This document shows positions 1 to 9,557 of a DNA stretch of 64,000 nucleotides, piece after piece. The DNA comes from Bartonella taylorii (GTDB lineage: Bacteria > Pseudomonadota > Alphaproteobacteria > Rhizobiales > Rhizobiaceae). The position numbers and the translations under genes were made by a program. Position 1 is the stretch's first letter. Each line of letters starts with the position of its first letter. A model generated the notes under the pieces. It saw only the letters and a list, made by a program, of their open reading frames with translations. It was not told the DNA's origin and did no database searches. The stretch lies in the NCBI RefSeq assembly GCF_023920105.1, contig NZ_CP083693.1:191001-255000 (forward strand). The letters are read 5' to 3'.

Positions 1-97
1 AAATGTTGATATTCCATGACATATAAAGGCTGATTACAGTGCACGCCATTACGATAAGTGCTGTTAGTACAAGCGTTGTTGCTTTCTTTTTATCCAA
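1..97 (-). CDS. Second siderophore ABC permease, N-terminal fragment
   Basis: Only the first 32 or so codons lie in the window; the gene runs off the left edge. It opens with TTG at 97, preceded by a GGAG ribosome binding site about nine bases upstream, and overlaps the stop of the preceding permease by 8 bases. The visible peptide starts MDKKKATTLVLTALIV, a lysine cluster followed by the first membrane helix, as in YclO/FatC-type FecCD permeases. The overlap implies translational coupling with the upstream permease. Identity rests mostly on context, because siderophore importers of this type use two FecCD subunits. Confidence 0.7.
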   Translation of the reverse strand, partial: MDKKKATTLVLTALIVMACTVISLYMSWNINI

Positions 98-1046
98 GAC
101 GCTTTCTCCAGCGTAAAAGAAGTATGATAAAAATAAAACTACCGATAACCCCCATTATGGTGCTGATGGGAATTTCAAGAGAAGGATGAATTATTCGTCC
201 TAAAAGGTCACAGATCAAAACTAGTTCTGCTCCGCTGATTGCTACCCAAGGAGCGGTATGGCGCATATTGTCACCCATAAAATTTGAAACAAGGTTTGGA
301 ATAATGAGTCCAACGAAAGGGATTCGTCCGACTGTACAGACTATAACAGCGGTGATTGATGCAACAATAAAAAGACCAAAGAGCATGACAGTACGATAAT
401 TAAGCCCAAGGTTATTGGTTAAGTCCTCTCCCAGACCAGCTACTGTAAAACGGTCTGCGGTGCAATAGGCAATAATGCATAGGGGAAGAGAGAGCCATAA
501 GAGTTCATATTTTCCTTCAAGAATCATCGCAAAACTGCCAAATAAATAAGCTTGAAGAGAAGGAAGCAACATCTCATAATCAGCAATAGCGTTGGTTAAG
601 GAGCCAATAACATATCCTAGCATAATCCCTGTGAGTGGTACAATGAGGGCAGATTTTAGAGGAATTTGGCGCAATAAAAACATAAAAAAGAGTGCACCAG
701 TCATGGCAAAAATTGTAGCGATAATCATTTTTCCAAGCACAGGAATGTCGGGTAGAAAAATCATAACAAAAAGAATACCAAGAGAAGCGGATTCAACAGT
801 TCCAGCAGTTGATGGTTCAACAAAGCGATTGCGTGCAAGAAGTTGCATGATCATGCCCGAGAGGGCAAGTGCTGCACCTACTAAAAGGATTGCAATGGTA
901 CGCGGAAGACGTGTTTGCCAAAAAATAAGCCAAGCATGAGTATCGCCTGATAATAGGTCAGAAGGTGTTACATCAGAATAACCAACAAAAATGCTGAGGA
1001 TAGATAATAGAGCAAGAATGGTTATGGCTATCCGGTAATTTTTCAC
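90..1046 (-). CDS. FecCD-family iron-siderophore ABC permease (FatD/YclN/CeuB-like)
   Basis: This is a 318-residue polytopic inner-membrane protein, the normal length for a FecCD permease. It forms half of the membrane channel that moves ferric siderophore from the periplasm to the cytoplasm, powered by a cytoplasmic ATPase not visible here. Features seen: an N-terminal helix, the RLPRTIAILLVGAALALSG segment and following GMIMQ/LARN/PSTAG pattern typical of FecCD, and VGRIPFVGLIIPN near residue 250, the conserved coupling segment. It ends in a basic tail. It lies about 96 bases downstream of the binding-protein gene and overlaps the next permease, so the three probably form one operon. The siderophore itself cannot be inferred from sequence. 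Confidence 0.9.
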   Translation of the reverse strand: MKNYRIAITILALLSILSIFVGYSDVTPSDLLSGDTHAWLIFWQTRLPRTIAILLVGAALALSGMIMQLLARNRFVEPSTAGTVESASLGILFVMIFLPDIPVLGKMIIATIFAMTGALFFMFLLRQIPLKSALIVPLTGIMLGYVIGSLTNAIADYEMLLPSLQAYLFGSFAMILEGKYELLWLSLPLCIIAYCTADRFTVAGLGEDLTNNLGLNYRTVMLFGLFIVASITAVIVCTVGRIPFVGLIIPNLVSNFMGDNMRHTAPWVAISGAELVLICDLLGRIIHPSLEIPISTIMGVIGSFIFIILLLRWRKRLG

Positions 1047-1142
1047 GTTAAATCATTTTCCAACAGAAAAAAAGCAAAGGTTGCTTATAGACAACCTTTG
1101 CTCTTAAATTCTATTTTTACAGCAAGCAAGCTATTTATATGC

Positions 1143-2087
1143 TTATTTACTTTTTGTAAAAGCCTCATTGATCTGTTGTGTAGCTTCGTTAAGTCCAGTG
1201 AGACCACCACTTGCACGATACCAGCTCCAAGAATCTAAATAAATAATTTGATTTTGTTTTCCAGCAGTTGTGCGTTTAACAAGATCATTATCGAGCAGTT
1301 GTGCGGCAGATTGTCCTTCTCGCCCAATTGCGGCATCGCGGTCAATAACCAATAGCCAGTCAGGATTGGTTTCAAAAATAAATTCAGGGGAAATAAGCTG
1401 CCCATGTTTTTGCACGGTAAGTTTATCGGTTGCAGGAGCAATTCCAAATGCGGAATGGAGAATATCAAAACGCGATTTTGGACCCAAAGCACTGATTTTT
1501 CCACCAGAGGTCATGAGCACGAGTCCTGTGCCTTTCCCTTGAGTATTTTGACGGACTTTTGCTAAATTTTCATTGAGTTGTGCAATTTCCTTTTCTGCTT
1601 CTTTTTCTTTACCAAAAATTTTCCCAAGGATAGACACATTCCGTTTAATATCTTCAAGAGAGTTTTCATTCCCTACGGTGAGATCAATAGTTGGAGCGAT
1701 TTTGGATAAATCCTTATATTTAGTTTGGGTGCGTGAGGAAATGACAATGAGATCGGGTTGAAGGGTAGCAATTTTTTCATAATTTGGTTCAAAAACGGTA
1801 CCGATTTTTTCATATTTTGCATCATCAAATTGCTGCAAATACGCAGGTTTTTTTCCTTCAGGTACGCCGGAAACAGCTTTGATACCAAGGCGGTTCATGT
1901 TATCTAGCGTTGCAAGATCGAACACTATAACCTTTTGAGGAGAGGTGGGAACACTAGTGGAGCCTGAAACATGGTTAATGGTCACATTTGCTGCATTTAC
2001 ACTCGCATTTACCCATGAAAACGTTGCAAAACTGGTTGCAACAACCAAAACAAAAGTTACCCATTTTAGATATTTCATCATCGTCAT
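1143..2087 (-). CDS. Periplasmic siderophore-binding protein (FatB/CeuE/YclQ-like)
   Basis: This 314-residue solute-binding protein would capture ferric siderophore in the periplasm and deliver it to the FecCD permeases encoded just downstream. It has a Sec signal peptide (residues 1 to about 33, cleavage near VNA-AN). No lipobox cysteine is visible, so it should be soluble rather than a lipoprotein. The two-lobed TroA/FecB fold is indicated by KVIVFDLATLDNMNRLG near residue 52, the PNYEKIATLQPDLIVISSR strand-helix, and a C-terminal lobe with SWSWYRASGGL. These are hallmarks of the YclQ/CeuE/FatB subgroup, which binds catecholate or photobactin-type siderophores. The start at 2087 gives MTMM; an ATG two codons later is equally possible. 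Confidence 0.88.
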   Translation of the reverse strand: MTMMKYLKWVTFVLVVATSFATFSWVNASVNAANVTINHVSGSTSVPTSPQKVIVFDLATLDNMNRLGIKAVSGVPEGKKPAYLQQFDDAKYEKIGTVFEPNYEKIATLQPDLIVISSRTQTKYKDLSKIAPTIDLTVGNENSLEDIKRNVSILGKIFGKEKEAEKEIAQLNENLAKVRQNTQGKGTGLVLMTSGGKISALGPKSRFDILHSAFGIAPATDKLTVQKHGQLISPEFIFETNPDWLLVIDRDAAIGREGQSAAQLLDNDLVKRTTAGKQNQIIYLDSWSWYRASGGLTGLNEATQQINEAFTKSK

Positions 2088-2318
2088 TTTATCTCATCCT
2101 TTCTTTATATTTTATAAATTAAGAGGTTGCACATTATTTCATAAGTTACAAGAGGTTACACAGTTAAAAATTTAACTTAGGCATTTTTATGTACAAAACG
2201 ATATATTTATAAGTAACAATATGTTGTAAAGCAGACTAACATATGTTACAAATCGTGTATGTACCTTATTTCCGCTTAATTCTAATTCTTTTGCAAATTA
2301 TATTTAGAAAGTTTGACA
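2088..2318. promoter_or_regulatory. Divergent promoter region with 29-bp-spaced direct repeats
   Basis: This region separates the iron-uptake operon (minus) from AT1 (plus). Two near-identical 12-mers, agaggttgcaca (2122-2133) and agaggttacaca (2151-2162), lie 29 bases apart, close to three helical turns, with a further ttaca at 2145. They are positioned to act on the siderophore operon. Nearer AT1, tgtacaaaacgatat (about 2189-2203) resembles the spacer of the shared autotransporter promoter seen before AT4. A regulator cannot be named from the sequence. Confidence 0.4.
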
Positions 2319-5300
2319 ATGATCAATGTATTTAAAAAGCGTACACGTTTGTGCGCACTAACAACGAGCACTCTTTTCTTTTTACAAGGTGTAGATGCGT
2401 CTATGGGGAGTGGTTGGTTTTCATTCCCCTCAGTACAAAAATTATCATCTTTCGTGTTGGGAAGCGGATCCCAAGAACCTGCATCACCACCTACGCCATC
2501 TGGATCGCCATCTATAGAACAATCACCATCTGGAGGGCAATCTCAAGCGCTACCTTTAAAATCTGGAGAGGGCAGTAATCCTGTGCAGGGGAGCAGTAAT
2601 CCTGTGCAAGGGAGCGGTGATCCTGTGAAAGGGAGCGAGAAGGCTGGGCAGGGGAGCGAGAAGGTTGGACAGGGAAGTGAGAATGCTGAACAAGGTGCGG
2701 GAACTGTTCAGGGGAAAGGGTCTTCAAAGCTCACTTTTGCGTGCAATGGTGGGAATTATAAAAGCGTTGCTTCCATGTTCTGTGATGATGGTGGGAATCA
2801 TGTAATGAAAAGGGGTGCTATTCAGACGCAGAAAATTGATCAAATTGCTGTGTATGCAACGACTAAGTCTTCATCGGAGCTTTCTGGTGGAATACAGAGG
2901 CCTGTTACTGATGGGGCGGGTGGTCAGGATTCTGGTTTGGGTGTAGGAGGAGTAATTTCAGGGACAACTATTGTGTTAAATAATATGTCCATTAGTGGGG
3001 TGGCTCCTTCGTCTATTGCAGTGGTGCCTCCTATAAAAGGTGCTTTAGATGATGTGGCTAAAAAAACAGCTGGTGATCATGGTGAAGCTTTTGCGGCAGG
3101 GGTATTAGCAACGTCTTTTTCAAAAGTTAAGTTGGAAAATTCGAATATTAAGAAGTTTGCAGTTGGGGTTCATGCGCACCAGTACGGGGGAATCTACATG
3201 AAAGGTGGGACGGTCTATTATACTGATATAGGTGCTGCGGCTCGTCAGGGATCGTTTGTTATTTTGGATGGAGTGGTTTTTGATGAAGTTAGAACTGGTT
3301 TGCACAGTTCTAATGGATCTAGAATAATGATGAAATCTGGGCAGATTAACTTTGCGAAAGGCGGAGCAGGAGTCATATCGGAGAATAAAGGAATTGTTAA
3401 ATTAGAAGGGGCTAGAATAAGAATTAAAGAGGGAAGTGGTAAGCAAGATACTTCTGATGTTACAAGTTTTGCCCTCCTTTCGGATGGAGGGCTTATTTCC
3501 TTTCATAATGGAGAAGTTACGGGGACTGATGCAGTTGCTTTGTGGGTAACTGATGATATTACTGCGTCTTCTCTTCGAATGAATGTTGATGCTTTACCGG
3601 GTTTTCTCTCTCACCGTTCTTTGGGTAGTGAAAGTAGTGACCATAATATGAATCCAGTTTATAAAGTTCATCACGTTGTGGATAGTATTTATCCTGATGT
3701 TATCACTACTATGAATTCTATTGTAGGTGATGAAAATACCTCGCACCATCTGAATATTGTAGATTCTAATAGTCCTGTAGATGCTTTGAAGGTTAAAGCT
3801 GATATCAAGGAATCAAATATTAAAATTGAGGGGAGAAATTCTTATGGGATATCTTTTGGTAAAATAAGTAGAATAAGTTCAAACGGTCAGAAACGCAAAG
3901 AAAGGAGTGAGGTTAATACCAACAAGCAAATGGTTTTTTTGCAAAAGACTTCTCTTTTTGTTCCGGAAGGTGTAGCTGTTTATGGTAATAATTTGAATGG
4001 TATTGTCCTTTTAGGAGAGGGGACAGTTCTTTCTGGTGATTCATTTTTGAAGGCTGAATCTTTTTCTAATCTGGCTGTGTACGCTTTTAAATCTTCGATT
4101 ATGGGTGATTCTCAAATTAGTGAAAATGCTCATGCTAGACTTTATTTGTCTGATGAATCGGGATGGTATTTAGCAAAAAGTAATAATAGAAATCTGGGAC
4201 AGGTAAATACAGGGGGAGAAGTAAATACGGGGAGGGTAGTAGATAAGTATTGTATAGATTCATGTGTTTCATTTGTAGGTCTTGCAAATAGTGCGATTGC
4301 ATTTTTACCTCCAAGAGATGAAAACGAAGGTTATCAAATGCTGCATATTGGAGACAGTAGAGGTGTAGCTTACATTGCTACTGGAGATTCCAAAATTTAT
4401 GTCAATACGAGTTTTGTTTCTGACGATTCAGGTAACGTTAAACTTTTGTCTGATCAACTTTTTATTTATGGTGATGTTTTTGGAAAAACTAAGGTTTATG
4501 TGAACGACTCGTCTGTCATTGAGACCCTAAATGGAAAGTTAAAAAATGGAGAAAAAGTTCAGCGTGAAAGTATACAAAATCAGGCTGAAGGAAAGGAAAA
4601 TAAGAATATTCCTGACAGTATTCCAATTGTTCAAGTTTTGGGAGAAGCAAACAGAGATTCCTTTGAGCTTGCTACTGGATATGTTACATTGCAGGGTTCG
4701 CCTTATCAGTACATCCTTCGCGCTTCTGATCCAATTCTCGGTTCAGGACGTACACAGCTGTGGAAATTCAACTTAGAAAGTAAATTGGAAGGTGGAGCTG
4801 ACGGATCTGTTAATTCTCCGGGATTGAAGGTTGATCCTAATGCATCTGGTAGCCGCACACCTGATGCTGGTACTCCCACACCTGATGCTGGTACTCCCGC
4901 GCCTGAAGCTGGTACTCCCGCGCCTGAAGCTGGTACTCCCGCATCTGATCCTGGTCGCTCCCCGTCTGAGCCTGGTAGCCACACACCTCAGGCTGATGGT
5001 TCCACAGTTCAGACTGGTAATCCCGTATCTGAGCCTGGTAGCCAAACATCTCAGGCTGGTAACTTGACCCCTCAGGCTGGTATCTCCACACCTGTGTCTG
5101 GTCTCCCCGCGCCTGAGGTTGGTAACTCCGCATCTGATCCTAGTAACCCAATATCTCAGGATGGTAGTCCCACATCTGAGCTTGGTGGCCAGATACCTCA
5201 GACTGGTGGTTCCACACTTCAGACTGGTGACCCCGCACCTGAGGCTGCTAGCCAGACACCTCAGGCTGGTAGCCCTGCATCTGGTGCTTCCGCATCTGAT

Positions 5301-8300
5301 CCTAGTAACCCCACATCTGATCCTGGGCGCTCTCCGTCTGAGCCTGGTAGCCAAACATCTCAGGTTGGTGGTCATATACAGGAGGTTCGTGACTCTTCAT
5401 TGTCTCAGAACTCTATACCTGTAGTATCTGGTCAAGCTGGTTCGCTTGAAAAAGATAATGTAGATCCCTCTACTTTGAGGGTATCTAGTTCACGTGGACC
5501 TTCTGGACATACTCTATCTCTCTCGTATGGAATTCCTACATCTGACCAAGAGAGATATGGAAATATAGTAGTGACAAAAGGCGATGTGGATATTGTACTT
5601 TTGAATCAAATGGATAAAGCTTCTTATGGGGTAGAATCTGGTATGGTAGAGTATAACATAACAGATGAAAGTGGTAACCCTATAACATTTGATAGTAATT
5701 CTGATAGAATTGATGTTATAAAAAGTGTACCTGGTGTGACTCCACCTAGTACGCCTATAGGGACCGGTGTAACTCCTCCTGTTCAATCTAATGAAGCATC
5801 TGAAAATGTAAGGACTATTACGCATGAGGGAGCTGGAATACCTGTAGCAGGAAAAACTCCATCTGTTGTTCCTGCTGGTGCCTCGACACTTCAGGCTGGT
5901 ATCTCCACACCTGAGTCTGGTGTCCCCGCGCCTGAGTTTGGTAACTCCGCATCTGATCCTAGTAACCAAATATCTCAGGATGGTAGTCCCACATCTGAGC
6001 TTGGTGGACAGACACCTCAGGCTGGTGGTTCCACACCTCAGACTGGTGAGCCCGCAACTAAGCCTGGTAGCCACATACCTGATTCTGGTAGCCCTGCGCC
6101 TGAAGCTAGTAATCCCGCATCTGATCCTGGTCGCTCCCCGTCTGAGCCTGGTAGCCACACACCTCAGGCTGGTGGTTCCACACTTCAGACTGGTGACCCC
6201 GCACCTGAGGCTGCTAGCCAGACACCTCAGGCTGGTAGCCCTGCATCTGAGCTTGTTAGTACGCCTGTAGGGACCGGTGTAACTTCTTCTGTTCAATCTA
6301 ATGAAGCATCTGAAAATGTAAGGACTATTACGCATGAGGGAGCTGGAGTACCTGTAGCAGGAGAAACTCCACCTGTTGTTTCTACTGGTGCCTCTGCACC
6401 TAAGGCTTCTAGCCCCACACTTCAGGCTGGTGGTTCCACACTTCAGACTGGTAATCTCGCATCTGAGCCTGGTAGCCCCACACTTCAGGCTGGTAACCTG
6501 ACACCTCAGGCTGGTAGCTCCGCACCTCAGGCTGGTAAATTGCCTTCTGCTGTGAAGTCTACTGATTCCACGAACTCTACGTTAGGTTCCAAAGAATCTA
6601 TTTCTGTAAAGCCTGTGGCTTCTGAGGAATCTAGAGTCCCCGCTGTCGCAGGTGTTAGCAGTGCAGGTAAGGAAGGTACTCCTGCTGGATGTAATGGTAT
6701 TGGGGGGAATGGTGCTGGGCAATCGCAAGGCTCTCTTTTATGCAGTGATGGCAAATCATATACAGTCCGGCAGCTTACACTGAACGCAAATAATTCAACA
6801 CAACATTCTATGCATGTAAAAAGTGGCACGAATATTAAGCTAAACGCTGCCACCATTATTGGTCCGGATTCTGGTAATAGAGATGCTGTTGATCTTGCTA
6901 AATTGAGTTCTGTAAGTGCTGTTTTTGCAGAAGAGAATGCAGAAGTTGTTTTAGAGAATAAATCAATAATTCAATCTTCTGTGATTGGGCTTGAGGCGAA
7001 AAGTGGTGGAAAGGTTAAAATGGATAACGGGACAGTCAATGCTCGTTATATGGCTGCTTTGGCGGGTACGGGGGCTGTTGTTACTTTAAAGAACACGCAA
7101 ATTAATGTGGAGGGGGATTCAGCTACCGCTGGTTTGGTTAGTAAAGGCGGTGATATAACCATGGAATCTGGAACGATTACTATGAAAAAGGGAGTTGCGG
7201 TTCAGTCGGAAGAAGGTGGACATGTTAGATTAAACAAAGTTAGCGTTATTGCGAAAAAAGAAGCAAGAGAGCCGGATTCTGCTAACAAGTCTGAACATGC
7301 AGCTATTCTGTTGAACAATAATAGCGTTGTTGAATTTACTCATGGTGATGTTGTTACTGATGCTAATGCTTTGTGGATTAGGGATGGTGATGGCAACATT
7401 GAGCAGGGCTCTTCTAGAAGAAGAAGATCCTCTGACGTTCGTCCTTCTATGAATCACGCTAATATTGAATTTTCTACTATTAAAGTGGAGAGTGATAATT
7501 CCTATGGCATATATTTTGATGGGGCGGGTCGGAAAGCCGTAGATCAACAGAGTCAAAATAAAATCCCAGAAAAAATTGTTTCAGGATCATCAGTTGAGGA
7601 TTCTGGAACAGGAAGCCTTGTTAAGCGAAGTGCTGTACGTCCACAGGAGAAAGCTCCTGTAAGCATAACAGGGGCGGTTTCACTGAAACGCACTAATTTC
7701 GAAGTTCTAAAAAGCATAGCTATTTATGGTAATAATTCTGGTGGTCGTGTTTCTTTGGAAAATAGAACAAATCTTACTGGTGATTTGCTTTTGAAAGCAG
7801 AGAGTAATTCTCATATGTCGGTTTTGGTTGATAACTCTTCTATTATGGGTGGTGTGCGCGTTGATAAAACTTCTTATGCTACATTAGATTTGACCAATCG
7901 TTCAGAGTGGTATCTGACAAGAAGTGCGCATAAAAATTTGAGAGCTCCAGATTCAGAGTGCGTGGATTCGTGTATTTCCTCTGTAAGTCTTGTAAATAGT
8001 GATATTCATTTTTTACCTTCGCAATCTGAAGAGTTAGAGTATCAGACACTTCGCATTGGAGAAGGAAAAGGTATTGTCTACAAAGCGCAGGGCGATGTTT
8101 CAATTCACTTCAATGCACGTTTAAACCCCAATGATCCGAGTGATAGACAAGTAAGTGATCGACTTGTAATCCATGGTGATGTTGAAGGAAAAACAGTAGT
8201 ATCTGTGCGAAGCGTTTCTGGAAGTGTAGGAGAAAACAACGGAAGTGATAAAACAGCACATAGTGTTTCAGTTATTCAGGTTTATGGAAAGGCAGAAAAA

Positions 8301-9503
8301 GATTCTTTCCGGCTGGATAGTGATTATGTTGCGCTGGGGAACTCACCTTACAAATATACTCTTCGTTCTTACAGTCCAGAAATGACTTCGAAACAAGAAC
8401 ATGTTCAACAGAAGTTTATGAAGGACGGTGGAGAATTTTGGAATTTCCGTTTAGAGAATCAGTATGTTAAGTCTGAGAGTTTTGATGCAAATATCGTTTC
8501 TAAGGCCGATACTATCTCTCTTCCTAGGAAAGTTGTAAGATCTGTTGTTCCGCAAGTTCCGACTTATCTGCTCTTGCCAAATAGCGTGTTTCATGCTGGT
8601 TTGATGGATATTAGCAATCAAAACAAGCAGTTAGAGACATTGCGGACTACTTCCAGTGGAATGGTAGAAATTCGTGAAAATCCTGCTTTGTATTTGCGCG
8701 GCTATGGCGGAAGTTACCGTTATGCTTCAGATTTGTCCGCACTTGAATATGGTTACGGAGGTGATCTTAGCTATAATGGTGTAGAGGCAGGTGTCTTGTT
8801 AAAAACAATTGAAAATGCTGACAACGCCATATCCTTTGGGGTTATGGGGTCTTATGGCAAACTTTCTCTCCAGCCTCAAGATGTTGAACAAAGCCAAGAG
8901 AGTGCCTTTGATAAATGGACTGCTACAGCCTATGGTAGCCTGCAGCATGAGACGGGTCTCTATGTAGATGGTCTTCTCTCCTATGGTCTGTTCAAAGGTG
9001 ATGTTGTCACCCTTGCACGGGGCAAGACAGCAACATTGAAGGGTAATCCTTTAAGCGTTTCTTTGACTGGTGGTCAGACGTTTGTAACGGGATATGAAGG
9101 TTTTGTCTTTGATCCACAAGTTCAGGTTGTTTATCAACATCTCCAGTTTAGTAAGGCCCGTGATATTGACAATTTTGATATTGAGCTTGGCAAGCTTGAT
9201 CAGTGGGTAGCACGTGTTGGTGGGCGTTTGAGCAAGGTTCCTACAGGATCTGAAGGAGTGAATGCTGTTGCTTTCTACGGGAAGCTTTATTTTGCACATG
9301 GTTTTGGAGGGAATAAATCTGTGCATTTCAAAGATGCTTTCCAGTTAGGTGCTTTTGGTTCTTCGCTAGAAGCTGGATTAGGATTTAATGCCAAATTGTC
9401 TTCGCAGTTTTCTCTGCATGGTGATGTTGTCTATCAACATAAGCTCAATAAGGCTGGTTTCTCTGGTACCAGTTTTTCTGGCGGAATCCGCTATCAGTTT
9501 TAG
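2319..9503 (+). CDS. AT1: giant double-passenger autotransporter (BafA/Iba family)
   Basis: A 2,394-residue type V secreted surface protein. The start at ATG 2319 is chosen because MINVFKK aligns with the other family leaders; an in-frame TTG two codons earlier is unlikely. Order: signal peptide (about 1-28); low-complexity Gln/Gly/Ser stretch; first pertactin-like beta-helix passenger (about 140-700) ending in an autochaperone-like module (LHIGDSRG, IYGDVFGKTKV, SPYQY); heptad Pro/Gly repeats (about 840-1410); second passenger starting at GCNGIGGNG (about 1458) with its own autochaperone-like module; linker VVPQVPTYLLLPN (about 2076); 12-strand autotransporter barrel to the terminal aromatic F. 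The first passenger lacks a barrel, so the protein looks like a fusion of two family members. From 6241 onward it matches AT3. Some Bartonella relatives (BafA) release pro-angiogenic passengers; whether AT1 does is unknown. Confidence 0.9.
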   Translation: MINVFKKRTRLCALTTSTLFFLQGVDASMGSGWFSFPSVQKLSSFVLGSGSQEPASPPTPSGSPSIEQSPSGGQSQALPLKSGEGSNPVQGSSNPVQGSGDPVKGSEKAGQGSEKVGQGSENAEQGAGTVQGKGSSKLTFACNGGNYKSVASMFCDDGGNHVMKRGAIQTQKIDQIAVYATTKSSSELSGGIQRPVTDGAGGQDSGLGVGGVISGTTIVLNNMSISGVAPSSIAVVPPIKGALDDVAKKTAGDHGEAFAAGVLATSFSKVKLENSNIKKFAVGVHAHQYGGIYMKGGTVYYTDIGAAARQGSFVILDGVVFDEVRTGLHSSNGSRIMMKSGQINFAKGGAGVISENKGIVKLEGARIRIKEGSGKQDTSDVTSFALLSDGGLISFHNGEVTGTDAVALWVTDDITASSLRMNVDALPGFLSHRSLGSESSDHNMNPVYKVHHVVDSIYPDVITTMNSIVGDENTSHHLNIVDSNSPVDALKVKADIKESNIKIEGRNSYGISFGKISRISSNGQKRKERSEVNTNKQMVFLQKTSLFVPEGVAVYGNNLNGIVLLGEGTVLSGDSFLKAESFSNLAVYAFKSSIMGDSQISENAHARLYLSDESGWYLAKSNNRNLGQVNTGGEVNTGRVVDKYCIDSCVSFVGLANSAIAFLPPRDENEGYQMLHIGDSRGVAYIATGDSKIYVNTSFVSDDSGNVKLLSDQLFIYGDVFGKTKVYVNDSSVIETLNGKLKNGEKVQRESIQNQAEGKENKNIPDSIPIVQVLGEANRDSFELATGYVTLQGSPYQYILRASDPILGSGRTQLWKFNLESKLEGGADGSVNSPGLKVDPNASGSRTPDAGTPTPDAGTPAPEAGTPAPEAGTPASDPGRSPSEPGSHTPQADGSTVQTGNPVSEPGSQTSQAGNLTPQAGISTPVSGLPAPEVGNSASDPSNPISQDGSPTSELGGQIPQTGGSTLQTGDPAPEAASQTPQAGSPASGASASDPSNPTSDPGRSPSEPGSQTSQVGGHIQEVRDSSLSQNSIPVVSGQAGSLEKDNVDPSTLRVSSSRGPSGHTLSLSYGIPTSDQERYGNIVVTKGDVDIVLLNQMDKASYGVESGMVEYNITDESGNPITFDSNSDRIDVIKSVPGVTPPSTPIGTGVTPPVQSNEASENVRTITHEGAGIPVAGKTPSVVPAGASTLQAGISTPESGVPAPEFGNSASDPSNQISQDGSPTSELGGQTPQAGGSTPQTGEPATKPGSHIPDSGSPAPEASNPASDPGRSPSEPGSHTPQAGGSTLQTGDPAPEAASQTPQAGSPASELVSTPVGTGVTSSVQSNEASENVRTITHEGAGVPVAGETPPVVSTGASAPKASSPTLQAGGSTLQTGNLASEPGSPTLQAGNLTPQAGSSAPQAGKLPSAVKSTDSTNSTLGSKESISVKPVASEESRVPAVAGVSSAGKEGTPAGCNGIGGNGAGQSQGSLLCSDGKSYTVRQLTLNANNSTQHSMHVKSGTNIKLNAATIIGPDSGNRDAVDLAKLSSVSAVFAEENAEVVLENKSIIQSSVIGLEAKSGGKVKMDNGTVNARYMAALAGTGAVVTLKNTQINVEGDSATAGLVSKGGDITMESGTITMKKGVAVQSEEGGHVRLNKVSVIAKKEAREPDSANKSEHAAILLNNNSVVEFTHGDVVTDANALWIRDGDGNIEQGSSRRRRSSDVRPSMNHANIEFSTIKVESDNSYGIYFDGAGRKAVDQQSQNKIPEKIVSGSSVEDSGTGSLVKRSAVRPQEKAPVSITGAVSLKRTNFEVLKSIAIYGNNSGGRVSLENRTNLTGDLLLKAESNSHMSVLVDNSSIMGGVRVDKTSYATLDLTNRSEWYLTRSAHKNLRAPDSECVDSCISSVSLVNSDIHFLPSQSEELEYQTLRIGEGKGIVYKAQGDVSIHFNARLNPNDPSDRQVSDRLVIHGDVEGKTVVSVRSVSGSVGENNGSDKTAHSVSVIQVYGKAEKDSFRLDSDYVALGNSPYKYTLRSYSPEMTSKQEHVQQKFMKDGGEFWNFRLENQYVKSESFDANIVSKADTISLPRKVVRSVVPQVPTYLLLPNSVFHAGLMDISNQNKQLETLRTTSSGMVEIRENPALYLRGYGGSYRYASDLSALEYGYGGDLSYNGVEAGVLLKTIENADNAISFGVMGSYGKLSLQPQDVEQSQESAFDKWTATAYGSLQHETGLYVDGLLSYGLFKGDVVTLARGKTATLKGNPLSVSLTGGQTFVTGYEGFVFDPQVQVVYQHLQFSKARDIDNFDIELGKLDQWVARVGGRLSKVPTGSEGVNAVAFYGKLYFAHGFGGNKSVHFKDAFQLGAFGSSLEAGLGFNAKLSSQFSLHGDVVYQHKLNKAGFSGTSFSGGIRYQF
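4846..5390 (+). repeat. Heptapeptide-coding 21-bp minisatellite, block 1 of AT1
   Basis: Successive 7-codon units of the form xxxPxxG or xxxSxxG (for example TPAPEAG, RSPSEPG, SQTSQAG, SPTSELG) run through the linker that follows the first passenger. Units are degenerate, but the glycine stays on a strict 7-residue period. Similar blocks occur at 5875-6250 and 6395-6540. The array keeps several frames open on both strands, which explains long spurious antisense ORFs here. Confidence 0.85.
5875..6540 (+). repeat. Heptapeptide minisatellite, blocks 2 and 3 of AT1
   Basis: More 21-bp units coding xxxPxxG heptads, interrupted at about 6253-6390 by a non-repeat segment (TPVGTGVTSSVQSNEASENV onward). 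That segment is itself a second copy of one at about 5750-5875 (TPIGTGVTPPVQSNEASENV onward). The linker therefore contains a higher-order duplication of about 0.5 kb as well as the heptads. Confidence 0.8.
6241..9495 (+). repeat. 3.25-kb long repeat, copy 1 (second passenger plus barrel of AT1)
   Basis: This segment aligns with 16045-19299 at a constant offset of 9,804 bases, with no indels. The encoded proteins are identical for about 1,080 residues, and every nucleotide line I compared was identical. Identity stops at the penultimate codon (CAG here, CGT in AT3). The left junction lies inside the heptad repeats, where AT3 has extra units. It covers linker, second passenger and barrel. Confidence 0.9.
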
Positions 9504-9529
9504 GATAAGCTACAGTACGTATCTTTACG

Positions 9530-9557
9530 AAAAGGCAGCATAATGCTGCCTTTTTGC
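9530..9557 (+). terminator. Rho-independent terminator of AT1
   Basis: An 11-bp perfect stem (aaaaggcagca / tgctgcctttt) with a 3-base loop and a T run follows the AT1 stop by 27 bases. Confidence 0.85.

Noticed and set aside
4773..6335. Long antisense ORFs (up to 273 codons, Arg/Cys-rich) opposite the AT1 heptad region
   Set aside because: They arise because the 21-bp repeat keeps other frames free of stops. They lack start signals and any domain, and reappear wherever the same repeat occurs.
4846..6540. Regular short repeats that could suggest a CRISPR array
   Set aside because: The period is 21 bases with no unique spacers, the units are degenerate, and they lie inside an intact reading frame coding xxxPxxG heptads. 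No cas genes are present.
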